From assembly GCA_022560215.1 (NCBI GenBank), contig JADFTO010000010.1:1-22395 (forward strand): a DNA stretch of 22,395 bases, read 5' to 3'. Position 1 is the stretch's first letter. Each line of letters starts with the position of its first letter. The notes under the pieces are model-generated. The model had not been told where the DNA came from and ran no database searches. It was given only the letters and a program-made list of their open reading frames with translations. The DNA is from Pseudomonadota bacterium (GTDB lineage Bacteria; Pseudomonadota; Alphaproteobacteria; Rhodospirillales; 2-02-FULL-58-16). Shown here in pieces: positions 14,381 to 21,421 of the stretch. Both the position numbers and the translations under genes were made by a program.

Positions 14381-14962
14381 ATGACGCGCCCCCTCCCATT
14401 CATTGTTTTCGTGAGTTTTCTGCTGGCGGCCTGCGAGACGCCGGCCCCGGCGCAGAAGCTTCCCGATCTGACTTTCACCCATCTCGGCGGATTGAACCTG
14501 AACGTGGCCACCCTGGAGGTGGTGTCCGACTACCACGCGCCCCTGAAGAAACCCAACGTGGAACACCTGTTCCCGACGCCGCCGGAGCAGGCCCTCAAGC
14601 GCTGGGCCCAGGACCGCCTGAAGGCGGCTGGGAAGCGGGGATCGGCCCGATTCGTCATCACCCGGGCCGCGGTCACCGAAACCCTCCTCAAGACGAAGAC
14701 GGGAATCAGGGGCGCCTTCACCACCGATCAGGCCGAGCGCTACGACGCGGTCATCGAGGCGACCCTCGAGATTCTCGGGCCCGGCGGCATCCGCAAGGGC
14801 TTCGCCAGCACCCGGGTCACCCGCTCGCGCACCGTTGAGGAAGGCATCAGCCTCAACGTCCGGGAAAAGATATGGTTCGACCTGACCGAGGCCCTGATGA
14901 AGGATTTCAACGCCGAGATGGAAAATAATATCCGGCGCCACCTCGGCGGCCACCTCCTTTAG
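14381..14962 (+). CDS. small predicted lipoprotein of unknown function
   Basis: A 193-residue protein. The N terminus is a hydrophobic helix ending in the lipobox L15-A16-A17-C18, so lipidation at Cys18 is expected; the following residue is Glu, not the Asp that retains lipoproteins in the inner membrane of E. coli. The remainder is soluble alpha/beta (KLPDLTFTHLGGLNLNVATLEV; ARFVITRAAVTETLL; SRTVEEGISLNVREKIWFDLTEALMKDF) with a charged C-terminal helix. I do not recognise a named family; the layout resembles small periplasmic auxiliary lipoproteins. It lies between argF (67 bp upstream) and the ETF-ubiquinone oxidoreductase gene (37 bp downstream). No strong promoter is visible. An in-frame ATG at 14342 would destroy the signal sequence. 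Confidence 0.75.
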   Translation: MTRPLPFIVFVSFLLAACETPAPAQKLPDLTFTHLGGLNLNVATLEVVSDYHAPLKKPNVEHLFPTPPEQALKRWAQDRLKAAGKRGSARFVITRAAVTETLLKTKTGIRGAFTTDQAERYDAVIEATLEILGPGGIRKGFASTRVTRSRTVEEGISLNVREKIWFDLTEALMKDFNAEMENNIRRHLGGHLL

Positions 14963-14999
14963 CCGCCGCATGCACGGGGCCGGGGATTAGCGGGGAACC

Positions 15000-16619
15000 A
15001 TGGAACGGGACTCCATGCACTACGATGTGGTTATCGTCGGCGGTGGGCCGGCGGGTCTGGCGGCGGCCGTCCGGCTCGGCCAGCTGGCGGCCGAACACGG
15101 CCGCCAGGTTTCCGTCTGCGTCATCGAAAAGGGCTCCGAGATCGGCGCCCACATCCTGTCCGGCGCGGTGCTCGACCCGAAGAGCCTAGACGAGCTGATC
15201 CCCGACTGGAAGGACCGGGGGGCGCCGCTTCACACCCCGGCCAGGGACGACCGGTTCATGTTTTTGACGGAGCGCCGGGCCTTTTCCCTGCCCGTGCCCG
15301 CGGGAATGAGGAACCGCGGCAACTACATCATCAGCCTGGGCAGCCTCTGCCGCTGGCTGGCCGCCGAGGCCGAGGCCCTGGGCGTGGAAATCTATCCCGG
15401 CTTCGCCGCGTCCCGGGTCCTCTATGGCGAGGACGGGGCCGTCAGGGGCGTCGCCACCGGCGATCAGGGCCTGGACCGGGACGCCAAGCCCACGGCAAAC
15501 CACCAGCCCGGGATGGACTTGCTGGCCTCTGTCACGCTCTTCGCCGAGGGCTGCCGGGGATCGCTCAGCCAAACCATCATGGAACGCTACGGCTTGAACC
15601 GGGAGTCGGACCCCCAGACCTACGGCCTCGGGGTCAAGGAGCTGTGGGAGGTGGACCCGGCCAGACACTCCCCGGGGCGGGTCGTGCATACCATCGGCTG
15701 GCCCCTGGACAGCCGCACCTACGGGGGGTCCTTCCTCTACCACCTGGAGGACAACCAGGTGGCCGTCGGCTTCATCGTCGGCCTCGACTACGAGAATCCG
15801 TACCTCAGCCCCTTCGAGGAGATGCAGCGATTCAAGACCCATCCCGCCATCCGCCCCACCTTCGAGGGCGGGCGCCGCGTCGCCTACGGCGCCCGCGCCC
15901 TGAACGAGGGGGGGTTTCAGTCCGTGCCCGCCCTCACCTTCCCCGGCGGCGCCCTGATCGGGGCCTCGGCGGGCTTCATGAACGTGCCCAGGATCAAGGG
16001 CACCCACACCGCCATGAAGTCGGCCATGATCGCCGCCGAGGCGGCATTCGCCGCCCTTGGCGGCGAGGGCGGTCTTTCGGCTTACGGCGACTGCTTAAGG
16101 CGCTCCTGGGTGTGGGAGGAACTCAAGCTGGCGCGCAACATCCGCCCTTCCTTCCGCTGGGGGCTTTGGGGCGGGCTCGCCTATTCGGCGCTGGACACCT
16201 ATGTCTTAAGGGGACGGGCGCCGTGGACATTCCATCAGGGCGCGGACCACGAGACCCTGAAGGACGCCGCCCAGTGTCGGCCCATGGATTATCCCAAGCC
16301 CGACAACGAGATTACCTTCGACAAGCTGTCGTCGGTCTACCTGTCGGCCACCAACCACGAGGAAAACCAGCCCTGCCACCTGACATTGAAGGACGCCGGC
16401 GTCCCCGTGGCGGTGAATCTGGCCCGCTACGACGGGCCGGAGGAGCGCTACTGTCCCGCCGGCGTCTACGAGTTCGTGGGCGAGGGCGACGGCCGGCGCC
16501 TGCAGATCAACGCCCAGAACTGCGTCCACTGCAAGACCTGCGACATCAAGGACCCGACCCAGAACATCCGCTGGGTCGTTCCCGAAGGCGGCGGCGGCCC
16601 CAACTATCCGAACATGTGA
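15000..16619 (+). CDS. electron transfer flavoprotein-ubiquinone oxidoreductase
   Basis: A 539-residue protein of family length. The FAD-binding loop is at residues 14-19 (GGGPAG), with EKGSEIGAHILSGAVLDP close behind and the GASAGFMNVPRIKGTHTAMKSGM-like flavin region (here AMKSAM) in the middle. The C-terminal 4Fe-4S domain carries Cys485, Cys508, Cys511 and Cys514 (CPAGVYEF; NCVHCKTC), followed by DIKDPTQNIRWVVPEGGGGPNYPNM. It accepts electrons from ETF, which is loaded by acyl-CoA and amine dehydrogenases, and passes them to ubiquinone at the inner membrane. No ETF subunit genes are adjacent. Codons 16095-16097 and 16206-16208 are TTA in CTTAAGG. Start 15000 gives MERDSMHYDVVIVGGG, as is usual for the family; ATG 15015 is an alternative. 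Confidence 0.97.
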   Translation: MERDSMHYDVVIVGGGPAGLAAAVRLGQLAAEHGRQVSVCVIEKGSEIGAHILSGAVLDPKSLDELIPDWKDRGAPLHTPARDDRFMFLTERRAFSLPVPAGMRNRGNYIISLGSLCRWLAAEAEALGVEIYPGFAASRVLYGEDGAVRGVATGDQGLDRDAKPTANHQPGMDLLASVTLFAEGCRGSLSQTIMERYGLNRESDPQTYGLGVKELWEVDPARHSPGRVVHTIGWPLDSRTYGGSFLYHLEDNQVAVGFIVGLDYENPYLSPFEEMQRFKTHPAIRPTFEGGRRVAYGARALNEGGFQSVPALTFPGGALIGASAGFMNVPRIKGTHTAMKSAMIAAEAAFAALGGEGGLSAYGDCLRRSWVWEELKLARNIRPSFRWGLWGGLAYSALDTYVLRGRAPWTFHQGADHETLKDAAQCRPMDYPKPDNEITFDKLSSVYLSATNHEENQPCHLTLKDAGVPVAVNLARYDGPEERYCPAGVYEFVGEGDGRRLQINAQNCVHCKTCDIKDPTQNIRWVVPEGGGGPNYPNM

Positions 16620-16742
16620 TACCAGCGGCCCTTAAGAAGGACCGCTGGGCGTTCATGCGCCACGCAGGCTCTCAGGCATAAGCGCCGGCGCGCGGTCGCG
16701 CTTGCCAAAGGGCGATGAGTCAAGCTCAACGCCCTTTGGTAT
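16619..16742 (+). repeat. 124-bp composite palindromic intergenic element with ATACCA/TGGTAT ends
   Basis: The ends are ATACCA (16619-16624) and TGGTAT (16737-16742). Three hairpins follow one another: CCAGCGG/CCGCTGG with an inner CCTT/AAGG (16622-16648); AAGCGC/GCGCTT (16680-16703); and a perfect 10-bp CCAAAGGGCG/CGCCCTTTGG with inner TGAG/CTCA (16705-16739). No gene is seen inside. Its outer ends match those of the short palindrome at 1019-1051. It lies right behind the ETF-ubiquinone oxidoreductase stop and ahead of the TPR gene's promoter. Confidence 0.75.
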
Positions 16743-16775
16743 GAGCCCCTGGCGATCATGCCGGGCCACTGGTGA

Positions 16776-16805
16776 TTGAGTGTCTGGCGCCGTCTCGGGT
16801 ACACT
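16776..16805 (+). promoter_or_regulatory. candidate promoter for the TPR-ispE operon
   Basis: TTGAGT (16776-16781) and TACACT (16800-16805) have an 18-bp spacer, with 4 of 6 matches to each sigma-70 consensus box. It is well placed 38 bp before the TPR start codon. Confidence 0.5.
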
Positions 16806-16842
16806 CAGGAATGGCCCCACGGGAGCCGAGGTGAGACACCCC

Positions 16843-18546
16843 ATGAGGAACGGATTCCCCTATCTGGGATTGCGCCGCGCCGCGCTCTCGGTGGCCCTGC
16901 TCGCCGGGGCCTGCGCCGCCGATCCCGGCCCTTCGTCCCAACCGGCGGATCACCGCGCCACCCTATCCGGGGCCTACCTGGCCGGCCGCCACGCCCAGGC
17001 CGAGCGCGACATGGGCCGGGCCGCCGACCTGCTGGGCGCGGCGCTGAAGATGGACCCCGGCAGCCACGGCCTCATGCGCCGGACATTCACCGTGCTGCTC
17101 GCCGAGGGACGCATGGACGAAGCCGTCGTCCTCGCCCGCCGCTTGATCGCCGGCGACGGCAATACCTCCTTCTCCCGCCTGGCCTTGGCCGTGGAGCGGA
17201 TCCGGGCCGGGCGCTTCGATGAGGCCCTGAAACACCTGGAGGCGCTCCCCGATGACGGCATCATGTCCTACTTGGCGCCCCTGCTCGGCGCCTGGGCCGA
17301 GGCCGGACTCGGGGATTCCGCCGCCGCCCTGGAGGCCCTCGATCCCCTCTCCGAGAAAAAAGGGACCCGCGCGCTCTACGACCTTCATGCCGCCCTCATT
17401 CAGGACCGGGCGGGGAACATCCAGGCCGCCGAGGAGAGCTACCGGCGCGTGGCCGACAGCCAAACGGGCCTTACCCTGCGCCTGGTGCAGCTGCTGGGCT
17501 CCCTTTACGAGCGCTCCCGGAAACCCGAAGAGGCGCGGTCTCTTTATGATGAGTACCTGACGACCCAACCCCGCTCGAATCTGCTCGACGAGGCCCTGGC
17601 GCGGCTGGACTCGGGCGCCGAGCCCGGCCCCGAGGTGGCGACCGCCATCGACGGCGCGGCGGAGGCCCTGTTCGGCATGGCCGGCTCCCTGCGCCAGCAG
17701 AACGCCCGCGAGACGGCGCTCCTGCTGGGGCGCATGGCCCTCTACCTGAAGCCGGACTTCCCCATGGAGCAGATCCTTCTGGCCGACCTGCTGGAAGCGG
17801 ACAATCGCCTGGAAAGCGCCAACCGGGTCTACAAAGCCATAAACCCGGAGTCTCCTTATGCGTGGACGGTGCGCCTGCGTATCGCTTCCAACCTGGACCG
17901 GCTGGACCAGACGGAGGAAGCCCTGACCCGGCTCGCCGCCATGGCCAGCGACCAGCCCGACCAGGCGGAGGCCCTGATCAACATGGGCGACATCCTGCGC
18001 GGACACGAGCGCTTCGAGGAGGCCGTGCAGGCTTACGACCGGGCCGTGGCCCGGATTCCGAAGCTGGAGAAACGCCACTGGAGACTGCTCTATTCCCGCG
18101 GCATCGCGCTCGAGCGCTCCAAGAAGTGGGCCCGCGCCGAGGCCGACTTCCTCAAGGCTCTGGAGTTCGAGCCGGACCAGCCCTTCGTGCTCAACTACTT
18201 AGGCTACTCCTGGGTGGAGAAGGGCATGCACCTGGAGCGCGCCCGCGAGATGATCAAGACGGCGGTGAAGCTGCGCCCCAACGACGGCTACATCGTCGAC
18301 AGCCTGGGCTGGGTGCTTTACCAGGGAGGGCAGTTCGAGGCGGCCGCACGGGAGCTGGAAAGGGCAGTGGAACTGCGCCCCGAGGACCCCATCATCAACG
18401 ACCACCTGGGCGACGCCTTGTGGCGGGTGGGCCGCCTGCAGGAAGCCAGGTTCCAGTGGCGGCGGGCACTGGGCCTGGATCCCGAGCCGGACACCGTTCC
18501 CGCCATCGAGAAAAAGCTCAAGCAAGGGCTTGGCGGTGGAGACTGA
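16843..18546 (+). CDS. tetratricopeptide-repeat lipoprotein
   Basis: A 567-residue protein starting at the ATG at 16843, preceded by GAGGTGA eight bases upstream. The first 23 residues form a signal sequence ending AGAC, a plausible lipobox with Cys24, so the protein is probably anchored to the periplasmic side of a membrane. The rest is a chain of helical TPR-like units. The clearest are near the C terminus: LLYSRGIALERSKKWARAEAD, then NYLGYSWVEKG, then DSLGWVLYQGGQFEAAARELERAVELRP, then NDHLGDALWRVGRLQEARFQWRRAL. Such proteins are protein-protein scaffolds; the partners are unknown. The gene overlaps ispE by 11 bp, an arrangement I recall as common in alphaproteobacteria. Start sites upstream (16780) are in frame but lack a ribosome binding site. 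Codon 18199-18201 is TTA in CTTAGGC. Confidence 0.88.
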   Translation: MRNGFPYLGLRRAALSVALLAGACAADPGPSSQPADHRATLSGAYLAGRHAQAERDMGRAADLLGAALKMDPGSHGLMRRTFTVLLAEGRMDEAVVLARRLIAGDGNTSFSRLALAVERIRAGRFDEALKHLEALPDDGIMSYLAPLLGAWAEAGLGDSAAALEALDPLSEKKGTRALYDLHAALIQDRAGNIQAAEESYRRVADSQTGLTLRLVQLLGSLYERSRKPEEARSLYDEYLTTQPRSNLLDEALARLDSGAEPGPEVATAIDGAAEALFGMAGSLRQQNARETALLLGRMALYLKPDFPMEQILLADLLEADNRLESANRVYKAINPESPYAWTVRLRIASNLDRLDQTEEALTRLAAMASDQPDQAEALINMGDILRGHERFEEAVQAYDRAVARIPKLEKRHWRLLYSRGIALERSKKWARAEADFLKALEFEPDQPFVLNYLGYSWVEKGMHLERAREMIKTAVKLRPNDGYIVDSLGWVLYQGGQFEAAARELERAVELRPEDPIINDHLGDALWRVGRLQEARFQWRRALGLDPEPDTVPAIEKKLKQGLGGGD

Positions 18547-19438
18547 GCCGCCTCCCCCCGGGGTCATCGTCGTTTCCGCCCCCGCCAAGATCAACCTCTA
18601 CCTGCACGTGACGGGGCGGAGGCGCGACGGCTACCACCTGCTCGACAGCCTGGTGGCCTTCGCCGGCATCCAGGACAGGCTGGTCATCGGGCCCGGCGAC
18701 GACCTCAGGCTCCTGATCGAAGGCAGGTTCTCGGGCGCCGTCCCCGCCGGCCCCGGCAACATCGTGCTCAGGGCGGCCGGCCTCCTGGCCGAGGCGGCGG
18801 GGGTGAAGGCCCGGGCCCGCATCGACCTGGTCAAGAGGCTGCCCGTGTCGGCGGGGCTCGGCGGCGGCTCGGCCGACGCGGCGGCGGCGCTGAGGGGCCT
18901 GTCCACGCTCTGGGGCGTCGGCCTGGCCGAAGACGACCTCCTGGCCCTGGCCCTGGATCTCGGCGCCGACGTGCCGGTATGTCTGGGGGCCAAGGCCGCC
19001 TTCATGGGCGGCATCGGCGGGGATTTGGAGGCCGCGCCGCCCCTGCCCGAGGCCTGGCTGGCGCTGGTCAACCCCGGCCGCCCCCTGGCCACGGCGGCGG
19101 TGTTCGGGAACTTAGGATCCGCCTATTCCGCCCCCGCCCGTTTCGCCGAGGCCCCCCCCGACGCGCCCGCGCTGGCGGCCCTGCTCGAGACCCGGGACAA
19201 CGGCCTGACGGAGGCGGCCCGGGAGTTGGAGCCCGCCATAGGCGAGGCGCTATCGGCCCTGGAGCAAAGCCCCGGCGTTTTGCTGGCCCGCATGACGGGC
19301 AGCGGGGCCACCTGCTTCGGCCTGTTCAGCCAGCAGGGCGCGGCGGCGGAAGCGGCATCAAAGATCGCCGCCGCCCACCCCCGGTGGTGGGCGAGGCCGG
19401 CGGCGCTGGCCGGGGACGCGGGCGCCTTGCGGGTGTGA
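18536..19438 (+). CDS. ispE: 4-diphosphocytidyl-2-C-methyl-D-erythritol kinase
   Basis: A 300-residue GHMP kinase. PAKINLYLHV lies at residues 17-26, the ATP-binding glycine loop AGLGGGSADAAAAL near 105-118 (with the catalytic Asp), and MTGSGATCFGLF is the C-terminal GHMP motif. It phosphorylates CDP-methylerythritol in the MEP route to isoprenoids. GTG at 18536 is preferred because AAGGG (18524-18528) lies seven bases upstream; TTG 18530 is in frame. The gene starts inside the TPR gene's last codons, so it is translationally coupled. The tRNA-Gln follows 61 bp later. Codon 19112-19114 is TTA in CTTAGGA. Confidence 0.96.
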   Translation: METEPPPPGVIVVSAPAKINLYLHVTGRRRDGYHLLDSLVAFAGIQDRLVIGPGDDLRLLIEGRFSGAVPAGPGNIVLRAAGLLAEAAGVKARARIDLVKRLPVSAGLGGGSADAAAALRGLSTLWGVGLAEDDLLALALDLGADVPVCLGAKAAFMGGIGGDLEAAPPLPEAWLALVNPGRPLATAAVFGNLGSAYSAPARFAEAPPDAPALAALLETRDNGLTEAARELEPAIGEALSALEQSPGVLLARMTGSGATCFGLFSQQGAAAEAASKIAAAHPRWWARPAALAGDAGALRV

Positions 19439-19455
19439 CTCACCCGGGGCATGAG

Positions 19456-19484
19456 TTGCGGCGGGCCGGGCTTCGGCTTAAGGT
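19456..19484 (+). promoter_or_regulatory. weak promoter candidate for tRNA-Gln
   Basis: TTGCGG (19456-19461) and TAAGGT (19479-19484) are 17 bp apart and end 15 bp before the mature tRNA. The match to consensus is partial; the position is the main support. Confidence 0.3.
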
Positions 19485-19499
19485 GCCGGTCACATCCCC

Positions 19500-19575
19500 T
19501 GGGGCGTAGCCAAGTGGTTAAGGCACCGGTTTTTGGTACCGGTATTCGGAGGTTCGAATCCTCCCGCCCCAGCCA
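19500..19575 (+). tRNA. tRNA-Gln (anticodon TTG)
   Basis: A 76-nt cloverleaf. The acceptor stem TGGGGCG (19500-19506) pairs with CGCCCCA (19565-19571), discriminator G19572, and CCA (19573-19575) is encoded. The anticodon stem CCGGT/ACCGG encloses loop TTTTGGT, giving anticodon TTG, which reads CAA/CAG glutamine codons. The T-arm contains GGTTCGAATCC. No repeated 3' end is seen nearby, so there is no sign that it serves as an integration site here. Confidence 0.98.
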
Positions 19576-19600
19576 AAACCGGGCGCGGCGCAGGTACAAA

Positions 19601-19628
19601 TTGACCTCCACCTTTCCCGAATTATAAT
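19601..19628 (+). promoter_or_regulatory. near-consensus promoter for the ABC importer operon
   Basis: TTGACC (19601-19606, 5 of 6) and TATAAT (19623-19628, perfect) have a 16-bp spacer. Transcription would start near 19635, leaving a leader of about 80 nt before the micro-ORF. Confidence 0.8.
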
Positions 19629-19649
19629 AAAGGCTTAACCTGACGGATT

Positions 19650-19673
19650 GGTCAACCTTTAGCCTGTTTGACC
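19650..19673. promoter_or_regulatory. GGTCAA-N12-TTGACC inverted repeat, possible operator
   Basis: Exact 6-bp arms at 19650-19655 and 19668-19673 lie about 15-40 bp downstream of the expected start site, where a dimeric repressor could block transcription. The same TTGACC is also the -35 box at 19601. Confidence 0.4.
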
Positions 19674-19685
19674 GACAGCAAGTAC

Positions 19686-19703
19686 ATCCCATATGGGATT
19701 TTT
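19686..19703 (+). terminator. hairpin plus T-run in the importer leader (attenuator-like)
   Basis: The perfect 14-bp palindrome ATCCCATATGGGAT (19686-19699) is followed by TTTTT. The stem is only five pairs with a 4-nt loop, so termination would be weak. It lies between the promoter and the micro-ORF's ribosome binding site, so it could be an attenuator or another protein-binding site. Confidence 0.35.
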
Positions 19704-19716
19704 CGGGGAGGAGATC

Positions 19717-19815
19717 ATGAAATTCAAACGCCAGATTATGGCGGCGCTTGCCGCCATTCTGTTTGCCTGGCCGGCGGCTCAGGCCGCGGAGTTAGCCTGG
19801 AGGGTCGAGGCATGA
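19717..19815 (+). CDS. 32-residue signal-peptide-like micro-ORF coupled to the binding protein
   Basis: ATG at 19717 has a strong GGAGGAG upstream. The product is a textbook Sec signal peptide: positive MKFKRQ, hydrophobic AALAAILFAWPAA, and a cleavage site after AQA near residue 23, leaving only nine residues (AELAWRVEA). The stop TGA overlaps the next gene's ATG as ATGA at 19812-19815. So it may be a tiny secreted peptide, a leader whose translation opens the next ribosome binding site, or the remnant of a binding protein's original signal peptide separated by a frameshift. Both this ORF and the next have good ribosome binding sites, which argues against a simple sequencing error. Confidence 0.6.
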   Translation: MKFKRQIMAALAAILFAWPAAQAAELAWRVEA

Positions 19816-21269
19816 ACAAGCATGTGACGTTCGGAGTCGCCGGGTTGGCCATCGGCGCTCTCGCCGTTTTCTTTCTCATGCCTCCCAAGGAGGTGGAGAA
19901 GATAGTCGAAGTTGAGAAGATCGTTGAGAAAATCGTCGAAAGGCCTGCCGCTCCAAAAGTTGCCGAAAAGCCAGCCGCCAATACAATGGAGATCGAGGTC
20001 TGGGCTCCGGCGGACGAGAACGAGCGCTACCGTTTCAGAGCCATCTCGCTGGCCGCCAACGTTCTCAACGAGGAACTGAAGATCGAAGGCCGCGACACCC
20101 GGGTCGTTGTCAAGAAAGGGGCTACATTCGCCGGCTCGCAGGGGTGGGCGCAGTTGAAGCAGGGGTTCTCGCTGGCGGTCGAGGCCGGCAAGGGACCCCA
20201 CATCATCGTCGGCGGCCACGAGGACATCCCGGTGTGGGGAAGCGCCGGCCTGATCTATCCGATCGAGGACTACGTCGACCTCGAGGCCTGGCCTTTCTCC
20301 GACGTCTTCCCCAGCCTGTGGCCGATCATGTCATGGAACGGGCAGGTCTGGGGCGTCCCCCAGGACGCCGAATCCAGGCCTTTCTTCGGCTGGATTCCAC
20401 ACCTGAAGGCGATCGGCTATTCGGACGCCGACATCGCCGCCCTGCCGGCCAAGGTCAAGAGCGGCCAGTACACCCTGCAGAACGTCCTCGAGGACGCCAA
20501 GAAAATCCAGGACAAGGGCTTGGTCGAGAAGGGCTACGGGTTCTATCCCCGCGCCACCAAGGGGGGCGACTACTGGCAGTTCTACGCCGTCCAGAAGGGC
20601 GGCGACATGTACGACGCCAAGAGCGGCAAGCTGATCCTGGATAAGGGCGCCCTGCTTGGATACTACCAGTTCTTCTACGACGCGGTGTTCAAGTACGGGG
20701 TGACCAAGAAGAACCACCTCGGGATGGAATGGGACCAGTGGTACAACGAGGTGGCCAACGGCAAGGCCGGCCTGTGGCACGGCGGCACTTGGCACTACGC
20801 CCGCTACACCCGCCGCGAGGGCCTCACCGACTTCTTCGACAAGGTCATGTTCTCGCTCATCCCGTCGGGCGGTTCGGGCGGCAAGGCGACCACCCTCACC
20901 CACCCGCTGACCTACCTGATCTCCAAGCGGGCCAAGGGGGAGGAAGTGGAATTGGCGGCCCGGTTGATCACCATCGCTTCCGAGCCCAGGCTGAATACGC
21001 TCCATGCCATCGCCTCGGCCCACTTAGGGATCACCAACGCCCAGACCAAGGTCTCGCAGTATGCCGACGACCGCTGGACGGCGGAGGCAACGGCCCTGCT
21101 GAAAAGCGCCTTCGCCTTGCCCAACAGCGTCGATTTCGGGCAGTACGACACCCTCGTCTGGAAGGGCCTGACCGCCACCTGGAGCGGCGACCTTTCGCCC
21201 CAGGACGCGGTGGACACGGTGGTCAAGGAGATGCAGGCCACCATGGGTGACAAGGTGATCATCCGTTAG
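19812..21269 (+). CDS. membrane-anchored carbohydrate-type ABC substrate-binding protein
   Basis: A 485-residue family 1 extracellular solute-binding protein. The ATG at 19812 has GGAGGG seven bases upstream. Instead of a normal cleavable signal, residues 6-23 are one hydrophobic helix with no clear cleavage site, followed by a repeated charged linker (EKIV three times, residues 29-41) and a Pro/Ala/Lys spacer to about residue 58. The binding domain starts at MEIEVWAPADENERYR. Typical features are KQGFSLAVEAGKGPHIIVGGH, the aromatic-rich WSLWP-like region (FPSLWPIMSWNGQVWGVP), and KAGLWHGGTWHYARYTRREGL. It should capture a sugar or polyol outside the membrane for import; the ligand is unknown. 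The importer permease gene follows 131 bp later. Codon 21024-21026 is TTA in CTTAGGG. Confidence 0.88.
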   Translation: MNKHVTFGVAGLAIGALAVFFLMPPKEVEKIVEVEKIVEKIVERPAAPKVAEKPAANTMEIEVWAPADENERYRFRAISLAANVLNEELKIEGRDTRVVVKKGATFAGSQGWAQLKQGFSLAVEAGKGPHIIVGGHEDIPVWGSAGLIYPIEDYVDLEAWPFSDVFPSLWPIMSWNGQVWGVPQDAESRPFFGWIPHLKAIGYSDADIAALPAKVKSGQYTLQNVLEDAKKIQDKGLVEKGYGFYPRATKGGDYWQFYAVQKGGDMYDAKSGKLILDKGALLGYYQFFYDAVFKYGVTKKNHLGMEWDQWYNEVANGKAGLWHGGTWHYARYTRREGLTDFFDKVMFSLIPSGGSGGKATTLTHPLTYLISKRAKGEEVELAARLITIASEPRLNTLHAIASAHLGITNAQTKVSQYADDRWTAEATALLKSAFALPNSVDFGQYDTLVWKGLTATWSGDLSPQDAVDTVVKEMQATMGDKVIIR

Positions 21270-21400
21270 CTCCGCGCCCCCCCGGGCATCGGCGAGAAGT
21301 CCGCTCCATCCGGCGTCGAGAGGCACCGGACGGGGCAAGCCCGGGGCGGGGCGGCCCGGAGTCCGGCCGAGCCGCAGGGAGCCTCTTGCGGAAGTGATCG
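21270..21400 (+). other. spacer between binding-protein and permease genes with possible hairpin
   Basis: No gene is seen. CCCCGGGC (21280-21287) can pair with GCCCGGGG (21339-21346) around a loop of about 50 nt. Such spacer structures often keep binding-protein mRNA more abundant than the permease message in importer operons. In DNA this GC-rich the pairing could be chance. Confidence 0.35.
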
Positions 21401-21421
21401 ATGCAAGGGACGAGGGAATCG

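Noticed and set aside
19500..19716. tRNA-Gln as an integration site for a mobile element carrying the importer
   Set aside because: I found no repeated tRNA 3' end, no integrase and no sharp composition break within the window; the importer could still be foreign but the sequence does not show it.
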